Source: Magnetospirillum sp. WYHS-4 | GTDB taxonomy: Bacteria; Pseudomonadota; Alphaproteobacteria; Rhodospirillales; GLO-3 | Direction: 5' to 3' | Length of the DNA stretch: 36,199 bases | NCBI GenBank assembly: GCA_039908345.1 | Contig: JAMOBD010000029.1 | Coordinates: 1-36,199 of the forward strand | In this document: piece by piece, positions 9,958-17,331 of the stretch | Position numbering within the stretch: the first letter of the stretch is position 1 | Layout of the letters: each line of letters starts with the position of its first letter | Made by a program: the position numbers and the translations under genes | Notes under the pieces: generated by a model | Told to the model about the DNA's origin: nothing | What the model saw: only the letters and a program-made list of their open reading frames with translations | Databases searched by the model: none

Positions 9958-10434
9958 TCACCACCCGGCCCAGACGCGGCGCAGCAGGTCGACCAGTTGG
10001 CGCCGTTCTTCTTCCGTGAAATCCTCCATGACCCGTCGTTCGTGGTCGCGCACCTTGCGCTTCAGGCGGGCCAGCAGGGTCTTGCCGTCATCGGTAAGAG
10101 CCAGGGCATAGGACCGGCGGTCGTCGGGCGACGGGCGACGTTCCACCAGCCCCTTTCCCTCCAGCGAATCGATGACCGCCACCATGGTCGACCGTTCCAC
10201 CCCCATGGCCTTGGACAGGGCCGACTGGGTGAGGCTGTCGTTGCCGCCGATGACCGCCAGGATGCCGAACTGGCCCGGCGTGATGCCATCGCGGGCGATG
10301 ACGCGGCCGAAGCGGCTGAATACCGAGATCTGGGCCCGTCGCAGATGGAATCCCAACAGATCGGGAAGAATATCGTAGTCGATGCCGCCCGCCAGCAAAT
10401 CGGACGGCGGCGGATGATTGGTCCGGCGGGACAC
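9958..10434 (-). CDS. MarR-family transcriptional regulator
   Basis: The 158-residue length is typical of the family. The winged helix-turn-helix covers about residues 50-120: GITPGQFGILAVIGGN, then SLTQSALSKAMGVERSTMVAVIDSLEGKGLVERRPSPDDRR in order, where the last part is the wing with the characteristic D-R-R. Flanking helices should give the dimer. The start is GTG 10434, supported by an AAGGGGG ribosome site 6-7 bases ahead. MarR proteins usually repress an adjacent or divergent gene and release DNA on binding a phenolic or other small ligand. Here neighbours on both sides run in the same direction, so a target could be aspC downstream or the gene itself. The ligand is unknown. Confidence 0.9.
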   Translation of the reverse strand: MSRRTNHPPPSDLLAGGIDYDILPDLLGFHLRRAQISVFSRFGRVIARDGITPGQFGILAVIGGNDSLTQSALSKAMGVERSTMVAVIDSLEGKGLVERRPSPDDRRSYALALTDDGKTLLARLKRKVRDHERRVMEDFTEEERRQLVDLLRRVWAGW

Positions 10435-10527
10435 GGCTGACCCCCTTGAAGTAATGACGCGACGCGGAAATGAGAATAAGGATGATTGCGGCGGCCGTCC
10501 ACACGACTAACGTCATAGAAGGCGGTT

Positions 10528-12573
10528 TTACAGGGGAAGGGTCGCTTGCTCCAGCCACCGTGCCGCCTCGGCGTCCAGCAGGGGCCCGAGAGTCTCGCGG
10601 ACCCGCGCGTGGTAGGCGTCCAGCCAAAGGATCTCGTCGGCGCTCATGAGAGACTTGGCGATCGCGGCGCGATCGACGGGAGCCAGGGTCAGGATCTCGA
10701 AGCCCAGCATTTCCCGCTCGCCATCGGCGGGAACGCCCAGCGCCTTGACGACCATCAGGTTCTCGATCCGAATACCATAAGCCCCGGCCTTGTAGTAGCC
10801 GGGCTCGTCGGACAGCACCATGCCGGGTTCCAGCGGCACCCGGTTGGGCAGCTTGGAGATGCGCTGCGGTCCCTCGTGGACCGACAGGTAGCAGCCGACA
10901 CCGTGGCCGGTCCCGTGGTCGTAGTCCAGACCCGCTTCCCACAAGGGGCGGCGTGCCAGGGCGTCCAGTTGCGATCCCGCCGTGCCTTTGGGAAAGCGGG
11001 CCGATGCCAGGGCGATATGGCCCCGCAACACCCGCGTGAAATGGTCGCGCATGGCGTCGGTCGGAGTCCCGATGGCTACCGTGCGGGTCACGTCGGTGGT
11101 GCCGTCGGGATACTGGCCGCCCGAATCCACCAGGAACAGGCCGCCTGGCTCAAGGAGGCGGTCGGTCTTCTCGGTGGCACGATAATGCACGATGGCGCCG
11201 TTTGGCCCCGCCCCGGCGATGGTCGGAAAGCTGGGGCCGCGGAAGCTGCCGTCGGCGCTACGCAGGGATTCCAGGTGCCGGGCGGCGGCCATTTCGGTGA
11301 TTTCGCCCTTGGGGGCCTCGCGGGCCAGCCAGGCGAGGAAGCGCACCAAAGCCACCCCGTCGCGTCGATGGGCGGCGCGAATGCCCTTAAGTTCGGCCGG
11401 ATTCTTGCGGGCCTTGGGCAGGGCGCAGGGATCGGAGCCATGGACCACGGCCGCCCCCGAGGCCAGCAACCGGTCGGCGATCCAGGCGTTGGCAGAGGCG
11501 TTGTCCAGCCGCACTCGCCGCTTTTCCAGCCCCAGGCGGGCCAGGCCGGTGGCCAGGGCGCGCACCGGCTCGAGGGTGGCGATGGGGTCCAGGTGGCGAC
11601 GCACGGCGGGCGTGAGCTTGCGCGGGTCCATGAACAGGCGGGCCGAGGCGTCGGCCATGACGATGGCGAAGCCGAGCGGCAACGGGGCATGAGGCACGTC
11701 GCCGCCCCGGATGTTGAACAGCCAGGCGATGGAATCGGATGCGGTCAACACCACCGCGTCCTGACGCTCCGTGCCGAGAACCGAAGCCAGCTCCAGCAAC
11801 TTGTCCGCGGCGTCGCGGCCGGCGAAGACCGGCGGGTGGGGTACCACGGGAGCCAGGGGCGGCGGCGGCTGGTCGCGCCAGATGGCATCGATGGGATTGT
11901 CGTCCAGGGGCACCAGCCGCCCCCCGGCCTTTTCGCAGGCTGCCTTGTAGCGTTCCACCTGTTCAGGCGTGTGCAGCCAGGGATCGTAGCCCAGGCGCGG
12001 CGCGGCCGGGCCGCCCCGGTGGTCGCGATCCAGCACCTCGGCGAGCCATTGGTCGGGTGGCTGGTCGGTCAAATGCAGAATACGCCAGTCGTCGCCGTCC
12101 ACCTCGGCGGCGGCCTGCAGCGTGTAGCGACCATCGACGAACAGGGCGGCGCGATCGCGCAGCACCACCGCCACCCCGGCCGAGCCGGTGAAGCCGGTCA
12201 GCCAGGCCAAGCGCTCGGAACGGCGCGGGACGTACTCGCCCTGGTGCTCGTCGGCACGCGGCACGATGAAGCCATGCAGGCCGCGCGCTTCCAGGTGGGT
12301 GCGCAGAACCACCAGACGGGTATGGCGGTCGCCCTCGGCCAGTCCGTCCCGCCAGCCGGCCGCCATATCCTCCTTGAGGGTAAGGAGGTGCTGTTCCAGA
12401 TCGGGGTGGGAGCCGGCGGCGATCAGCGACGTCCAGGCATCGCCGTCGCGGCCCGTGGAAGCCGCCAGCACGCCCCGGACAATGTCGCGCACCCCGGCAG
12501 GGGAATAGGGGGAACCGGCCTCCGCGAGAAGCCGTTCCAGATCGCCGCCGCCATCGTGCCCACCATCGTTCAT
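10528..12573 (-). CDS. pepP: Xaa-Pro aminopeptidase, M24B family
   Basis: The 681-residue protein removes N-terminal residues ahead of proline using two metal ions. After about 75 residues of extra N-terminus (DLERLLAEAGSPYSPAGVRD) come two creatinase-type N-domains (LRTHLEARGLHGFIVPRADEH, FTGSAGVAVVLRDRAALFVD). The pita-bread catalytic domain runs from about 400 to 620. Metal ligands are visible: the two Asp in VDSGGQYPDGTTDVTRT, His in HGTGHGVGCYLSVHEGP, Glu in SDEPGYYKAGAYGIRIEN, and a final Glu in that same segment. It belongs to the long aminopeptidase P1-like class of about 600 residues, so the N-terminal extension is the unusual part. An AGAGGG precedes ATG 12573. The gene is divergent from the Hpt/receiver gene, sharing an 86-base spacer that contains TGGCGT-CGA-ACGCCA (12595-12609). 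It is cytoplasmic, with no signal peptide. The symbol is by family only. Confidence 0.88.
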   Translation of the reverse strand: MNDGGHDGGGDLERLLAEAGSPYSPAGVRDIVRGVLAASTGRDGDAWTSLIAAGSHPDLEQHLLTLKEDMAAGWRDGLAEGDRHTRLVVLRTHLEARGLHGFIVPRADEHQGEYVPRRSERLAWLTGFTGSAGVAVVLRDRAALFVDGRYTLQAAAEVDGDDWRILHLTDQPPDQWLAEVLDRDHRGGPAAPRLGYDPWLHTPEQVERYKAACEKAGGRLVPLDDNPIDAIWRDQPPPPLAPVVPHPPVFAGRDAADKLLELASVLGTERQDAVVLTASDSIAWLFNIRGGDVPHAPLPLGFAIVMADASARLFMDPRKLTPAVRRHLDPIATLEPVRALATGLARLGLEKRRVRLDNASANAWIADRLLASGAAVVHGSDPCALPKARKNPAELKGIRAAHRRDGVALVRFLAWLAREAPKGEITEMAAARHLESLRSADGSFRGPSFPTIAGAGPNGAIVHYRATEKTDRLLEPGGLFLVDSGGQYPDGTTDVTRTVAIGTPTDAMRDHFTRVLRGHIALASARFPKGTAGSQLDALARRPLWEAGLDYDHGTGHGVGCYLSVHEGPQRISKLPNRVPLEPGMVLSDEPGYYKAGAYGIRIENLMVVKALGVPADGEREMLGFEILTLAPVDRAAIAKSLMSADEILWLDAYHARVRETLGPLLDAEAARWLEQATLPL

Positions 12574-12659
12574 GCCCTCTTATATAGACTCCCTTGGCGT
12601 CGAACGCCATTGCGCCGGCCGCCGGTTGCGGACAGAATAGTGGGTGGAGGGCTAGGGAA

Positions 12660-13451
12660 ATGGCCAACGACCTGAACGGCGTCTACGCCTCGGGGGTGGA
12701 GGCTGTGGCCGGCGAGTTGCGGCAGGAATTCATCGACGAGGCGCGCGAGCGTGTCGGGGCGCTGGATGTCGCCCTCGACGCCGTCCGCAACGGACGGAAG
12801 GACCCCGCCGAACTGACGGCCGTCTTTCGCAAGACGGCCCTGGCGTTCCGGTCCCAGGCGGCCAACGTGGGGCTGCGCCTGATCGGCACCCTGGCCTACC
12901 GGCTGGAGGATTATCTCGCCAACGCCCGCGAACTGCCGCCCCGTGCCCTGGACGACCTGCAGGTCTTCATCGACCGTCTGGACGATGTGCTGGAGGGACG
13001 CCTCGCCCCGGACAGCGATGCCTCCCAGGTGGTGCGCGATCTGCCCAGCAAGATCGGTATCAGCGCCGCCGAGATCGAGGTGCGCAACATCGAAGTCATG
13101 CTGGTGATGCTGCACGGCACCGCCACCCATTTCGTCGAGCGCGAATTGCAGCAGTGCGGCTACCGGGTCAATACGGTGACCACGGTCTTCGAGGCCTTTC
13201 CGCTGATCGTGCGCACCAAGCCGGACCTCGTGGTGGTCTCGGCCATCATGCCGGAACTGGACGGCATCGACTTGGCCATCGGCCTGGCGGCCATGCCGGC
13301 TACCCGCAACATCCCCCTGGCGGTCATCACCAGCCTGGACCCCGGAGATGAGCACTTGGCCATGGTGCCCAAGCACATTCCCGTCATCCAGAAGGGTCCG
13401 TCGTTCGGCGACGACTTGTTCAAGGCCCTCGACAGCCTGTTCCTCATCTGA
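12660..13451 (+). CDS. fused Hpt-like and receiver-like protein lacking both phosphorylation sites
   Basis: The 263-residue protein starts at ATG 12660, with GGAGG nine bases ahead. Residues about 20-112 form a helical segment resembling an Hpt domain (FIDEARERVGALDVALDAVR, then LAFRSQAANVG and a following LAYRLEDYL). At the place of the phosphorylated His in the usual AHTLKGSA motif stands Leu61, and the Lys-Gly is Arg-Ser. Residues about 143-263 have the CheY-like layout: VMLVMLHG for strand 1 without the acidic pair, VVVSAIMPELDG with Ser194 where the phospho-acceptor Asp should be, then ITS (Thr224) and IQKG (Lys245) preserved. Both domains therefore look unable to carry phosphate. This suggests a scaffold or binding partner in a signalling pathway; that role is inference. 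The methyltransferase gene begins 2 bases after its stop, so the two are translationally coupled. Confidence 0.7.
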   Translation: MANDLNGVYASGVEAVAGELRQEFIDEARERVGALDVALDAVRNGRKDPAELTAVFRKTALAFRSQAANVGLRLIGTLAYRLEDYLANARELPPRALDDLQVFIDRLDDVLEGRLAPDSDASQVVRDLPSKIGISAAEIEVRNIEVMLVMLHGTATHFVERELQQCGYRVNTVTTVFEAFPLIVRTKPDLVVVSAIMPELDGIDLAIGLAAMPATRNIPLAVITSLDPGDEHLAMVPKHIPVIQKGPSFGDDLFKALDSLFLI

Positions 13452-13453
13452 CC

Positions 13454-14056
13454 ATGGGCTGGGACGAGAAGTTCTCGACCGCGGATTATATTTTCGGCAC
13501 CGAACCCGATCCCTTCCTGGTCGCACAGGCGGACAGGCTGAAGCCTGGCGGCCGGGCCCTGGCCGTGGCCGACGGCGAGGGCCGCAACGGCGTTTGGCTG
13601 GCCGGCCGGGGATTGCACGTGCTGTCGGCGGATGCCTCTCCCAACGCCCTGAGGAAGGCCGAGGCCCTGGCCGCGGCGCGAGGGGTCGGCATTGACGCCC
13701 TCTGTACCGATCTGCTGCATTGGGACTGGCCCCGCCGGGCCTTCGACCTGGTGGCCGACGTCTATTTCCACCTGGGACCGTTGGACCGGCCGCGCCTGCA
13801 CCGGGCCATGCTGGAAGCCCTGGTGCCCGGCGGACTGCTGGTGCTGGTGGCCTTCCATCCCAGCCAGGCCGGGCGCGGCACCGGCGGCCCGCCCGACCCC
13901 GAACGCCTATATTCGGCCGACCTGCTCCGCGGCGACTTCGCCGGGGCGGAAATCCTCCATTTGGAAGAATGCGAGGTCTTCTCCGACATGCGTCTCGACA
14001 GCCACCGGCCGGGCATGGCGGCGGTGACCCGGCTGCTGGCCAGGCGCAGGGATTAG
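13454..14056 (+). CDS. class I SAM-dependent methyltransferase, TehB/thiopurine-type
   Basis: The 200-residue protein begins MGWDEKFSTADYIFGTEPDPFL, typical of small TehB-like methyltransferases. The SAM-binding core follows: ALAVADGEGRNGVWLAGRG (motif I), an acidic SADAS strand, DLLHWDWPRRAFDLVADVYFHL in order for motifs II-III, and LVPGGLLVLVAF. No substrate-specific motif is evident. Family members act on small molecules such as tellurite, thiopurines or metabolites, so the substrate is open. The start codon follows the stop of the pseudo-Hpt/receiver gene by 2 bases and has no ribosome site of its own, implying coupled translation. Its stop overlaps the stop of the convergent FecR-domain gene by 4 bases. 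Confidence 0.85.
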   Translation: MGWDEKFSTADYIFGTEPDPFLVAQADRLKPGGRALAVADGEGRNGVWLAGRGLHVLSADASPNALRKAEALAAARGVGIDALCTDLLHWDWPRRAFDLVADVYFHLGPLDRPRLHRAMLEALVPGGLLVLVAFHPSQAGRGTGGPPDPERLYSADLLRGDFAGAEILHLEECEVFSDMRLDSHRPGMAAVTRLLARRRD

Positions 14057-14751
14057 CGGAACTCCACCGTCGCGAAGGCGCGGCGGACCCGGTCCTCGGG
14101 CCAAAGGGATGGGGCGGAGGGCGGCGCGTCGGGGGCGGCGATGGTGGTGCCTTGGCCGGGCTGCAAGTCGGCGGTGCCGACATCGTTGATCACCGAGACC
14201 AGCCCCTCGATCAATAGGACCGCGAAGCCTTTTTCCTCAACCCGGCGGAAAGCCGGCAGGGGTTCGTAGGTCATCGGATTGACCTCGCCGCCGGCGGCGG
14301 GCGGACCGATGCCGGCCAGCGGGCCGCCCCAGAACCGGGTGCCGCGGATGCCGATGCTGGCGAAGGGCGTGCGGACGGCAAAGGGACGATTCTCCAGCTT
14401 GGCGATGGCGCCGGTAGCGATAAGGAAGGCTCCCTCCGCCGCGCCCAGCAGGGCCTTGCCCGTGCCGGCCGCCGAATCGTAGACCATCGCGTCCACCGTC
14501 AGGGCCGCCGCGCCGCCCAGGGTGAGCAAGGTGCCGTCGACGAAGCCGACTTCCAGGCGGCCGTCCGGGGCCGTACGCAGCAGATCGCCTTCCCGGATCG
14601 CCATGCCGACTTCCAGGGACCGGGAAACGCCGGCCGTCACGGCTTCGGCACCGCCCCGCAGGCGGGTCACGGTTCCGGCCTCGCCCGCCCAGGTCGGCAG
14701 AGCCGCGACAAGCAACAGAAGGATCGAGGCGAGGCGCGTCATGCGGCGCAT
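14053..14751 (-). CDS. exported FecR-domain protein
   Basis: The 232-residue protein starts with a clear signal peptide (about residues 1-22, MRRMTRLASILLLLVAALP, then TWA-GEAG as a cleavage site). A FecR-type region follows: EAGTVTRLRGGAEAV, VGMAIREGDLLRTAPDGRLEV and FVDGTLLTLGG. This pattern (strand-rich, 'G..v..gD.l.T...g...l...DGs.l.l') is seen in periplasmic FecR-domain proteins. A second half has FAVRTPFASIGIRGTRFWGG. It lacks the membrane helix and cytoplasmic anti-sigma part of true FecR, so it is not a sigma regulator in the classic sense; no sigma factor is adjacent. Members are generally uncharacterised. Two ATGs three codons apart could start it. The C-terminus is Pro-rich. Confidence 0.85.
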   Translation of the reverse strand: MRRMTRLASILLLLVAALPTWAGEAGTVTRLRGGAEAVTAGVSRSLEVGMAIREGDLLRTAPDGRLEVGFVDGTLLTLGGAAALTVDAMVYDSAAGTGKALLGAAEGAFLIATGAIAKLENRPFAVRTPFASIGIRGTRFWGGPLAGIGPPAAGGEVNPMTYEPLPAFRRVEEKGFAVLLIEGLVSVINDVGTADLQPGQGTTIAAPDAPPSAPSLWPEDRVRRAFATVEFR

Positions 14752-14808
14752 GATAGCAGAGCGGGCGGCTCTCTTGAATCACGGCTGCGCGAGGGCTATC
14801 AACGGTTC

Positions 14809-15351
14809 ATGGCTTCTTCCGCCGACGTGATTATCGTGCTGGGCGCCGCGTTGCGCCCCGACGGCAGCCCCAGCCCGGCCCTGGAACGCCGGGTGGCGCG
14901 GGGCGTCCGCGCCTTCCGCGAGGGCTTGGCCCCCCATCTATTGCTCAGCGGCGGCGCCGTCCGCCATGCGAGGCCGGAAGCGGAAGCCATGGCAGCCCTG
15001 GCTCTGGCCCAGGGCGTCCCGGCCGGCAACATCGTCCAGGAACCGCGGTCGGCCAATACCTTCGAAAACGCCCTCCATTGCCGGCTGATGATGGAGGAAC
15101 GGGCCTGGCGCCGTGCCGTCGTGGTCACCGATTCCTTCCACATGCCCCGCGCCCTGTTCGTCTTCCGCCGCCTGGGAATTCCGGCGGTAGGTTGCCGCGT
15201 GGAGGGCCGGGGCGGCGAGTCCCGCTGGCGTTGGGCCGTCGCCTGCCTGCGGGAAGTGGCGGCTCTGGCTCGTTCCGCGACCCTGTTCGCCATGGGCCGG
15301 GACCGGGCGGGCATCGCGGCGGCCCGACGGCGCTTTCGCCGTCCGATGTGA
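14809..15351 (+). CDS. YdcF-like (DUF218) protein
   Basis: This 180-residue protein of the DUF218/YdcF superfamily has a Rossmann-like fold. Landmarks are DVIIVLGAALRPDGSPSPAL at the N-terminus, an arginine-containing helix (RRVARGVRAFREG), LLLSGGA, EAEAM, NTFENA, VVTDSFHMPRA and a C-terminal basic tail. YdcF of E. coli binds SAM, and SanA/ElyC relatives act in envelope biology; the reaction is unknown in most cases. There is no membrane segment at the N-terminus, unlike SanA and ElyC, so this is the short soluble type. It is divergent from the FecR-domain gene with 57 bases between, and the CHASE-type kinase gene follows after 82 bases. Confidence 0.85.
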   Translation: MASSADVIIVLGAALRPDGSPSPALERRVARGVRAFREGLAPHLLLSGGAVRHARPEAEAMAALALAQGVPAGNIVQEPRSANTFENALHCRLMMEERAWRRAVVVTDSFHMPRALFVFRRLGIPAVGCRVEGRGGESRWRWAVACLREVAALARSATLFAMGRDRAGIAAARRRFRRPM

Positions 15352-15433
15352 TGGCCATCACACCGCGGCATTCTCCTCGTCGCTAGTGTATTTCCCGGTT
15401 TGGGATTAGACGAATTCGACTTCCGGGGGCCTG

Positions 15434-17080
15434 ATGAACAACGCCTTGTCTTGGCGGGAAAAAGCCGTTGCCGTTGGCATGGCCATGGCGGTGTTCGCCA
15501 TGGTGGGTGGGATGGGCTGGGTCGTCGACGATTCGGAGAACGACCAACACCGCGCCCACCAGCGGATCATGGTCGACGAACGCCTGGCGTCCTTGCGCAG
15601 CCGCCTGGAGCAGGTGCTCAATGCCAACCTGACCGCCGTCGATGGATTGGAGGCCTTCGTCCGTTCCTGCCCCGACTGCGACGGCGCCACCCTTGATTCG
15701 TTCGTCGCGGCCATGGCCGATGGCCGCGAGGAAATCCGCGCCCTGCAACTCGCGCCCGGCGCCGTGGTTGCCCATGTCCACCCGAGGCCGGGAAACGAGG
15801 CTTCCCTGGGGCTCGATCTACGAACCTTGCCGGGCCAGGCCGAAACCGTGCGAAGGACCATCGAGGACGGCCGCTTCCGGCTGGCCGGACCGGTCGCCCT
15901 GTACCAGGGAGGAAGCGGTCTGGTGGGCCGCAAGCCCATCTACCTTTCCGAATCCGAAAAGCCCTTCTGGGGCTTCGCCACGGTGATCCTGGATCTGCCG
16001 GCCCTACTCGCCAAAGCCGGCTGGCAATCGGAAGACGGGATCGGCCGCTTCGCCCTGCGCGGCGCCGACGGCAGTGGCGCGCAGGGAACGGCCTTTCTCG
16101 GCGACGACCGGATCTTCGGACAGGACCCGTTGCTGACCGAAGTCGCCTTCCCCGGCGGGTCCTGGCAGTTGGCCGGCATCCCCCGGCAGGGATGGGGCTA
16201 TACGCGGCCGGCCGCGACCTCGTTCAGGAGTGCCGTCGTGTTGGTCGCCCTGCTGGCCGCCTTGGCCACCGCATTGGTCCTGCGCCTCGGCTTCGCCTCC
16301 CGCGGGACGCGCCGCCGCCTGATCGAAGCCAGCCGGGCCAAGGGCGATTTCATGGCCCGCATGAGCCACGAACTGCGCACCCCGCTGAATGCCGTCATCG
16401 GCTTTTCGGAAGCCATCGCCACTCAGGCCCTGGGGCCGGTGGGCAACCTGCGCTATCTGGAATACGCCGACGACATCAAGCGTAGCGGTCGCCATCTGCT
16501 GGACATCGTGAACGCCATCCTCGACCTGGAAAAGGCGGAAGCCGGTCACCTGGAAATCCACGCCGAGGCCCTGTCGCCGGCCCGCTTGTGCAGGGAGACG
16601 GCCCGCCTTATGGGGCATCGCGCCGAAACGGCCGGCATAGGCCTGGTAACGGAGGCTGCCCCCGACCTGCCCGGGTTGATGGCCGATCCACGCGCCCTGC
16701 GGCAGATGCTGTTGAACCTGGTTTCCAATGCGGTCAAGTTTACCCCGGCGGGCGGGCGCATCCGCTTGCGGGCCGCGACGACGCCGGAAGGACTGGAAAT
16801 CGCGGTCGCCGACGACGGCATCGGCATCGCCGCCGAGGATATTCCCAAGGTATTGAGCGCGTTCGGCCAGGCCGGCGGGAGCAAGACCAGGCACCATGGG
16901 GGCACGGGACTCGGACTGCCCCTCACCCAGGCCTTGATCGCACTGCACGGCGGCAGGCTGGATATCCGGTCCGAACCGGGGAAGGGCACTGTGGTGGCCC
17001 TGATCTTTCCCCCATCGCGCATCCTGCGGCTGCGGGAAAACGAAACCGCGCCCGAAGGCGCGGTTGCGGAAACGGCTTAA
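15434..17080 (+). CDS. sensor histidine kinase with CHASE-like periplasmic domain
   Basis: The 548-residue protein has a membrane helix at about 10-31 (AVAVGMAMAVFAMVGGMGWV) and a periplasmic CHASE-like region to about 255 (RSRLEQVLNANLTAVDGLEA, IRALQLAPG, RFRLAGPVAL). A second helix lies at about 260-282. HisKA carries the H-box MSHELRTPLNAVIGFSEAIA. The ATPase domain has LNLVSNAVKFTPAGG, VADDGIGIAAEDIPK and GGTGLGLPLTQALIALHGG, so the kinase motifs are complete. The H-box sequence is of the large PleC/DivJ-like class common in alphaproteobacteria. No receiver domain or response regulator is linked. The last codons contain the hairpin that probably terminates the convergent rpmJ transcript. 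It is the second CHASE-type orphan kinase in the window, with a different H-box from the one at 4559. Confidence 0.88.
   Translation: MNNALSWREKAVAVGMAMAVFAMVGGMGWVVDDSENDQHRAHQRIMVDERLASLRSRLEQVLNANLTAVDGLEAFVRSCPDCDGATLDSFVAAMADGREEIRALQLAPGAVVAHVHPRPGNEASLGLDLRTLPGQAETVRRTIEDGRFRLAGPVALYQGGSGLVGRKPIYLSESEKPFWGFATVILDLPALLAKAGWQSEDGIGRFALRGADGSGAQGTAFLGDDRIFGQDPLLTEVAFPGGSWQLAGIPRQGWGYTRPAATSFRSAVVLVALLAALATALVLRLGFASRGTRRRLIEASRAKGDFMARMSHELRTPLNAVIGFSEAIATQALGPVGNLRYLEYADDIKRSGRHLLDIVNAILDLEKAEAGHLEIHAEALSPARLCRETARLMGHRAETAGIGLVTEAAPDLPGLMADPRALRQMLLNLVSNAVKFTPAGGRIRLRAATTPEGLEIAVADDGIGIAAEDIPKVLSAFGQAGGSKTRHHGGTGLGLPLTQALIALHGGRLDIRSEPGKGTVVALIFPPSRILRLRENETAPEGAVAETA
17037..17065 (-). 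terminator. rho-independent terminator of rpmJ inside the convergent kinase gene
   Basis: On the minus strand a 9-bp perfect stem AACCGCGCC/GGCGCGGTT (17065-17044) closes on TTCG, a C(UUCG)G tetraloop known for high stability. The T-rich run TTTCGTTTT follows. It lies 29 bases past the rpmJ stop, within the last 13 codons of the kinase gene on the other strand. Confidence 0.75.
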
Positions 17081-17093
17081 CGACCCGGCAGGC

Positions 17094-17219
17094 TCAGCCC
17101 TGGCGGGCCTTGAAGCGCGGGTTGCTCTTGTTGATCACGTAGACGCGGCCCTTGCGACGGACGACGCGGCAATCCTTGTCGCGAGCCTTGGCCGTCTTCA
17201 GCGAATTCCTGACCCTCAT
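17094..17219 (-). CDS. rpmJ: 50S ribosomal protein bL36 (RpmJ)
   Basis: The 41-residue protein starts [17 protein letters not shown] and ends [13 protein letters not shown], the recognisable alphaproteobacterial bL36. Only one Cys (Cys17) is present, so it is the cysteine-poor, non-zinc-binding form; the four-residue zinc ribbon of the classic form is absent. It is a late-assembled component of the large subunit bound to 23S rRNA. ATG 17219 has a strong GAGGAGG six bases ahead. A complete promoter lies upstream and a tetraloop terminator downstream, so the gene is a monocistronic unit of about 200 bases between a kinase gene and the DUF3365 gene. A CCTC-TTTC-GAGG hairpin in the leader would overlap the ribosome site and could modulate translation. 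Confidence 0.96.
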   Translation of the reverse strand: MRVRNSLKTAKARDKDCRVVRRKGRVYVINKSNPRFKARQG

Positions 17220-17244
17220 GGTATCCTCCTCGAAAGAGGCGCGC

Positions 17245-17273
17245 ACCATAAGGGCTCGCCCCCGCCCTGTCAA
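17245..17273 (-). promoter_or_regulatory. sigma70-type promoter of rpmJ
   Basis: TTGACA (17273-17268), a 17-base spacer and TATGGT (17250-17245) give a near-consensus housekeeping promoter reading towards rpmJ. Transcription would start near 17238, leaving a leader of about 19 bases that holds GAGGAGG. It is the clearest promoter in the window. Confidence 0.8.
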
Positions 17274-17285
17274 CCGCCCGGAAGC

Positions 17286-17319
17286 GCTTTTCCGCCCCCG
17301 CGAGGGAGGGCGGAAAAGC
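17286..17319 (-). terminator. perfect 12-bp stem-loop after the DUF3365 gene
   Basis: GCTTTTCCGCCC (17286-17297) and GGGCGGAAAAGC (17308-17319) form a perfect stem with a 10-base loop, 12 bases beyond the stop of the DUF3365-type gene. There is no T run after the stem, although four A-T pairs lie near its base. It would separate that gene from the rpmJ promoter just beyond. Confidence 0.6.
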
Positions 17320-17331
17320 CGCAGCCGCGCC

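Noticed and set aside
10435-10527. Short hydrophobic peptide frame beginning MTLVVWTAAAIILILISA on the minus strand
   Set aside because: Looks like a membrane helix, but it runs on as an antisense-like frame into the MarR gene, has no ribosome site and no own stop; probably chance.
10546-12675. 709-codon plus-strand frame opposite the Xaa-Pro aminopeptidase
   Set aside because: Shadow of a GC-rich gene: biased Gly/Gln/His composition, no domain recognisable, while the minus frame carries intact metal ligands.
14053-14751. Anti-sigma FecR with a sigma factor partner
   Set aside because: Signal peptide and no transmembrane or cytoplasmic anti-sigma part; no sigma factor gene nearby.
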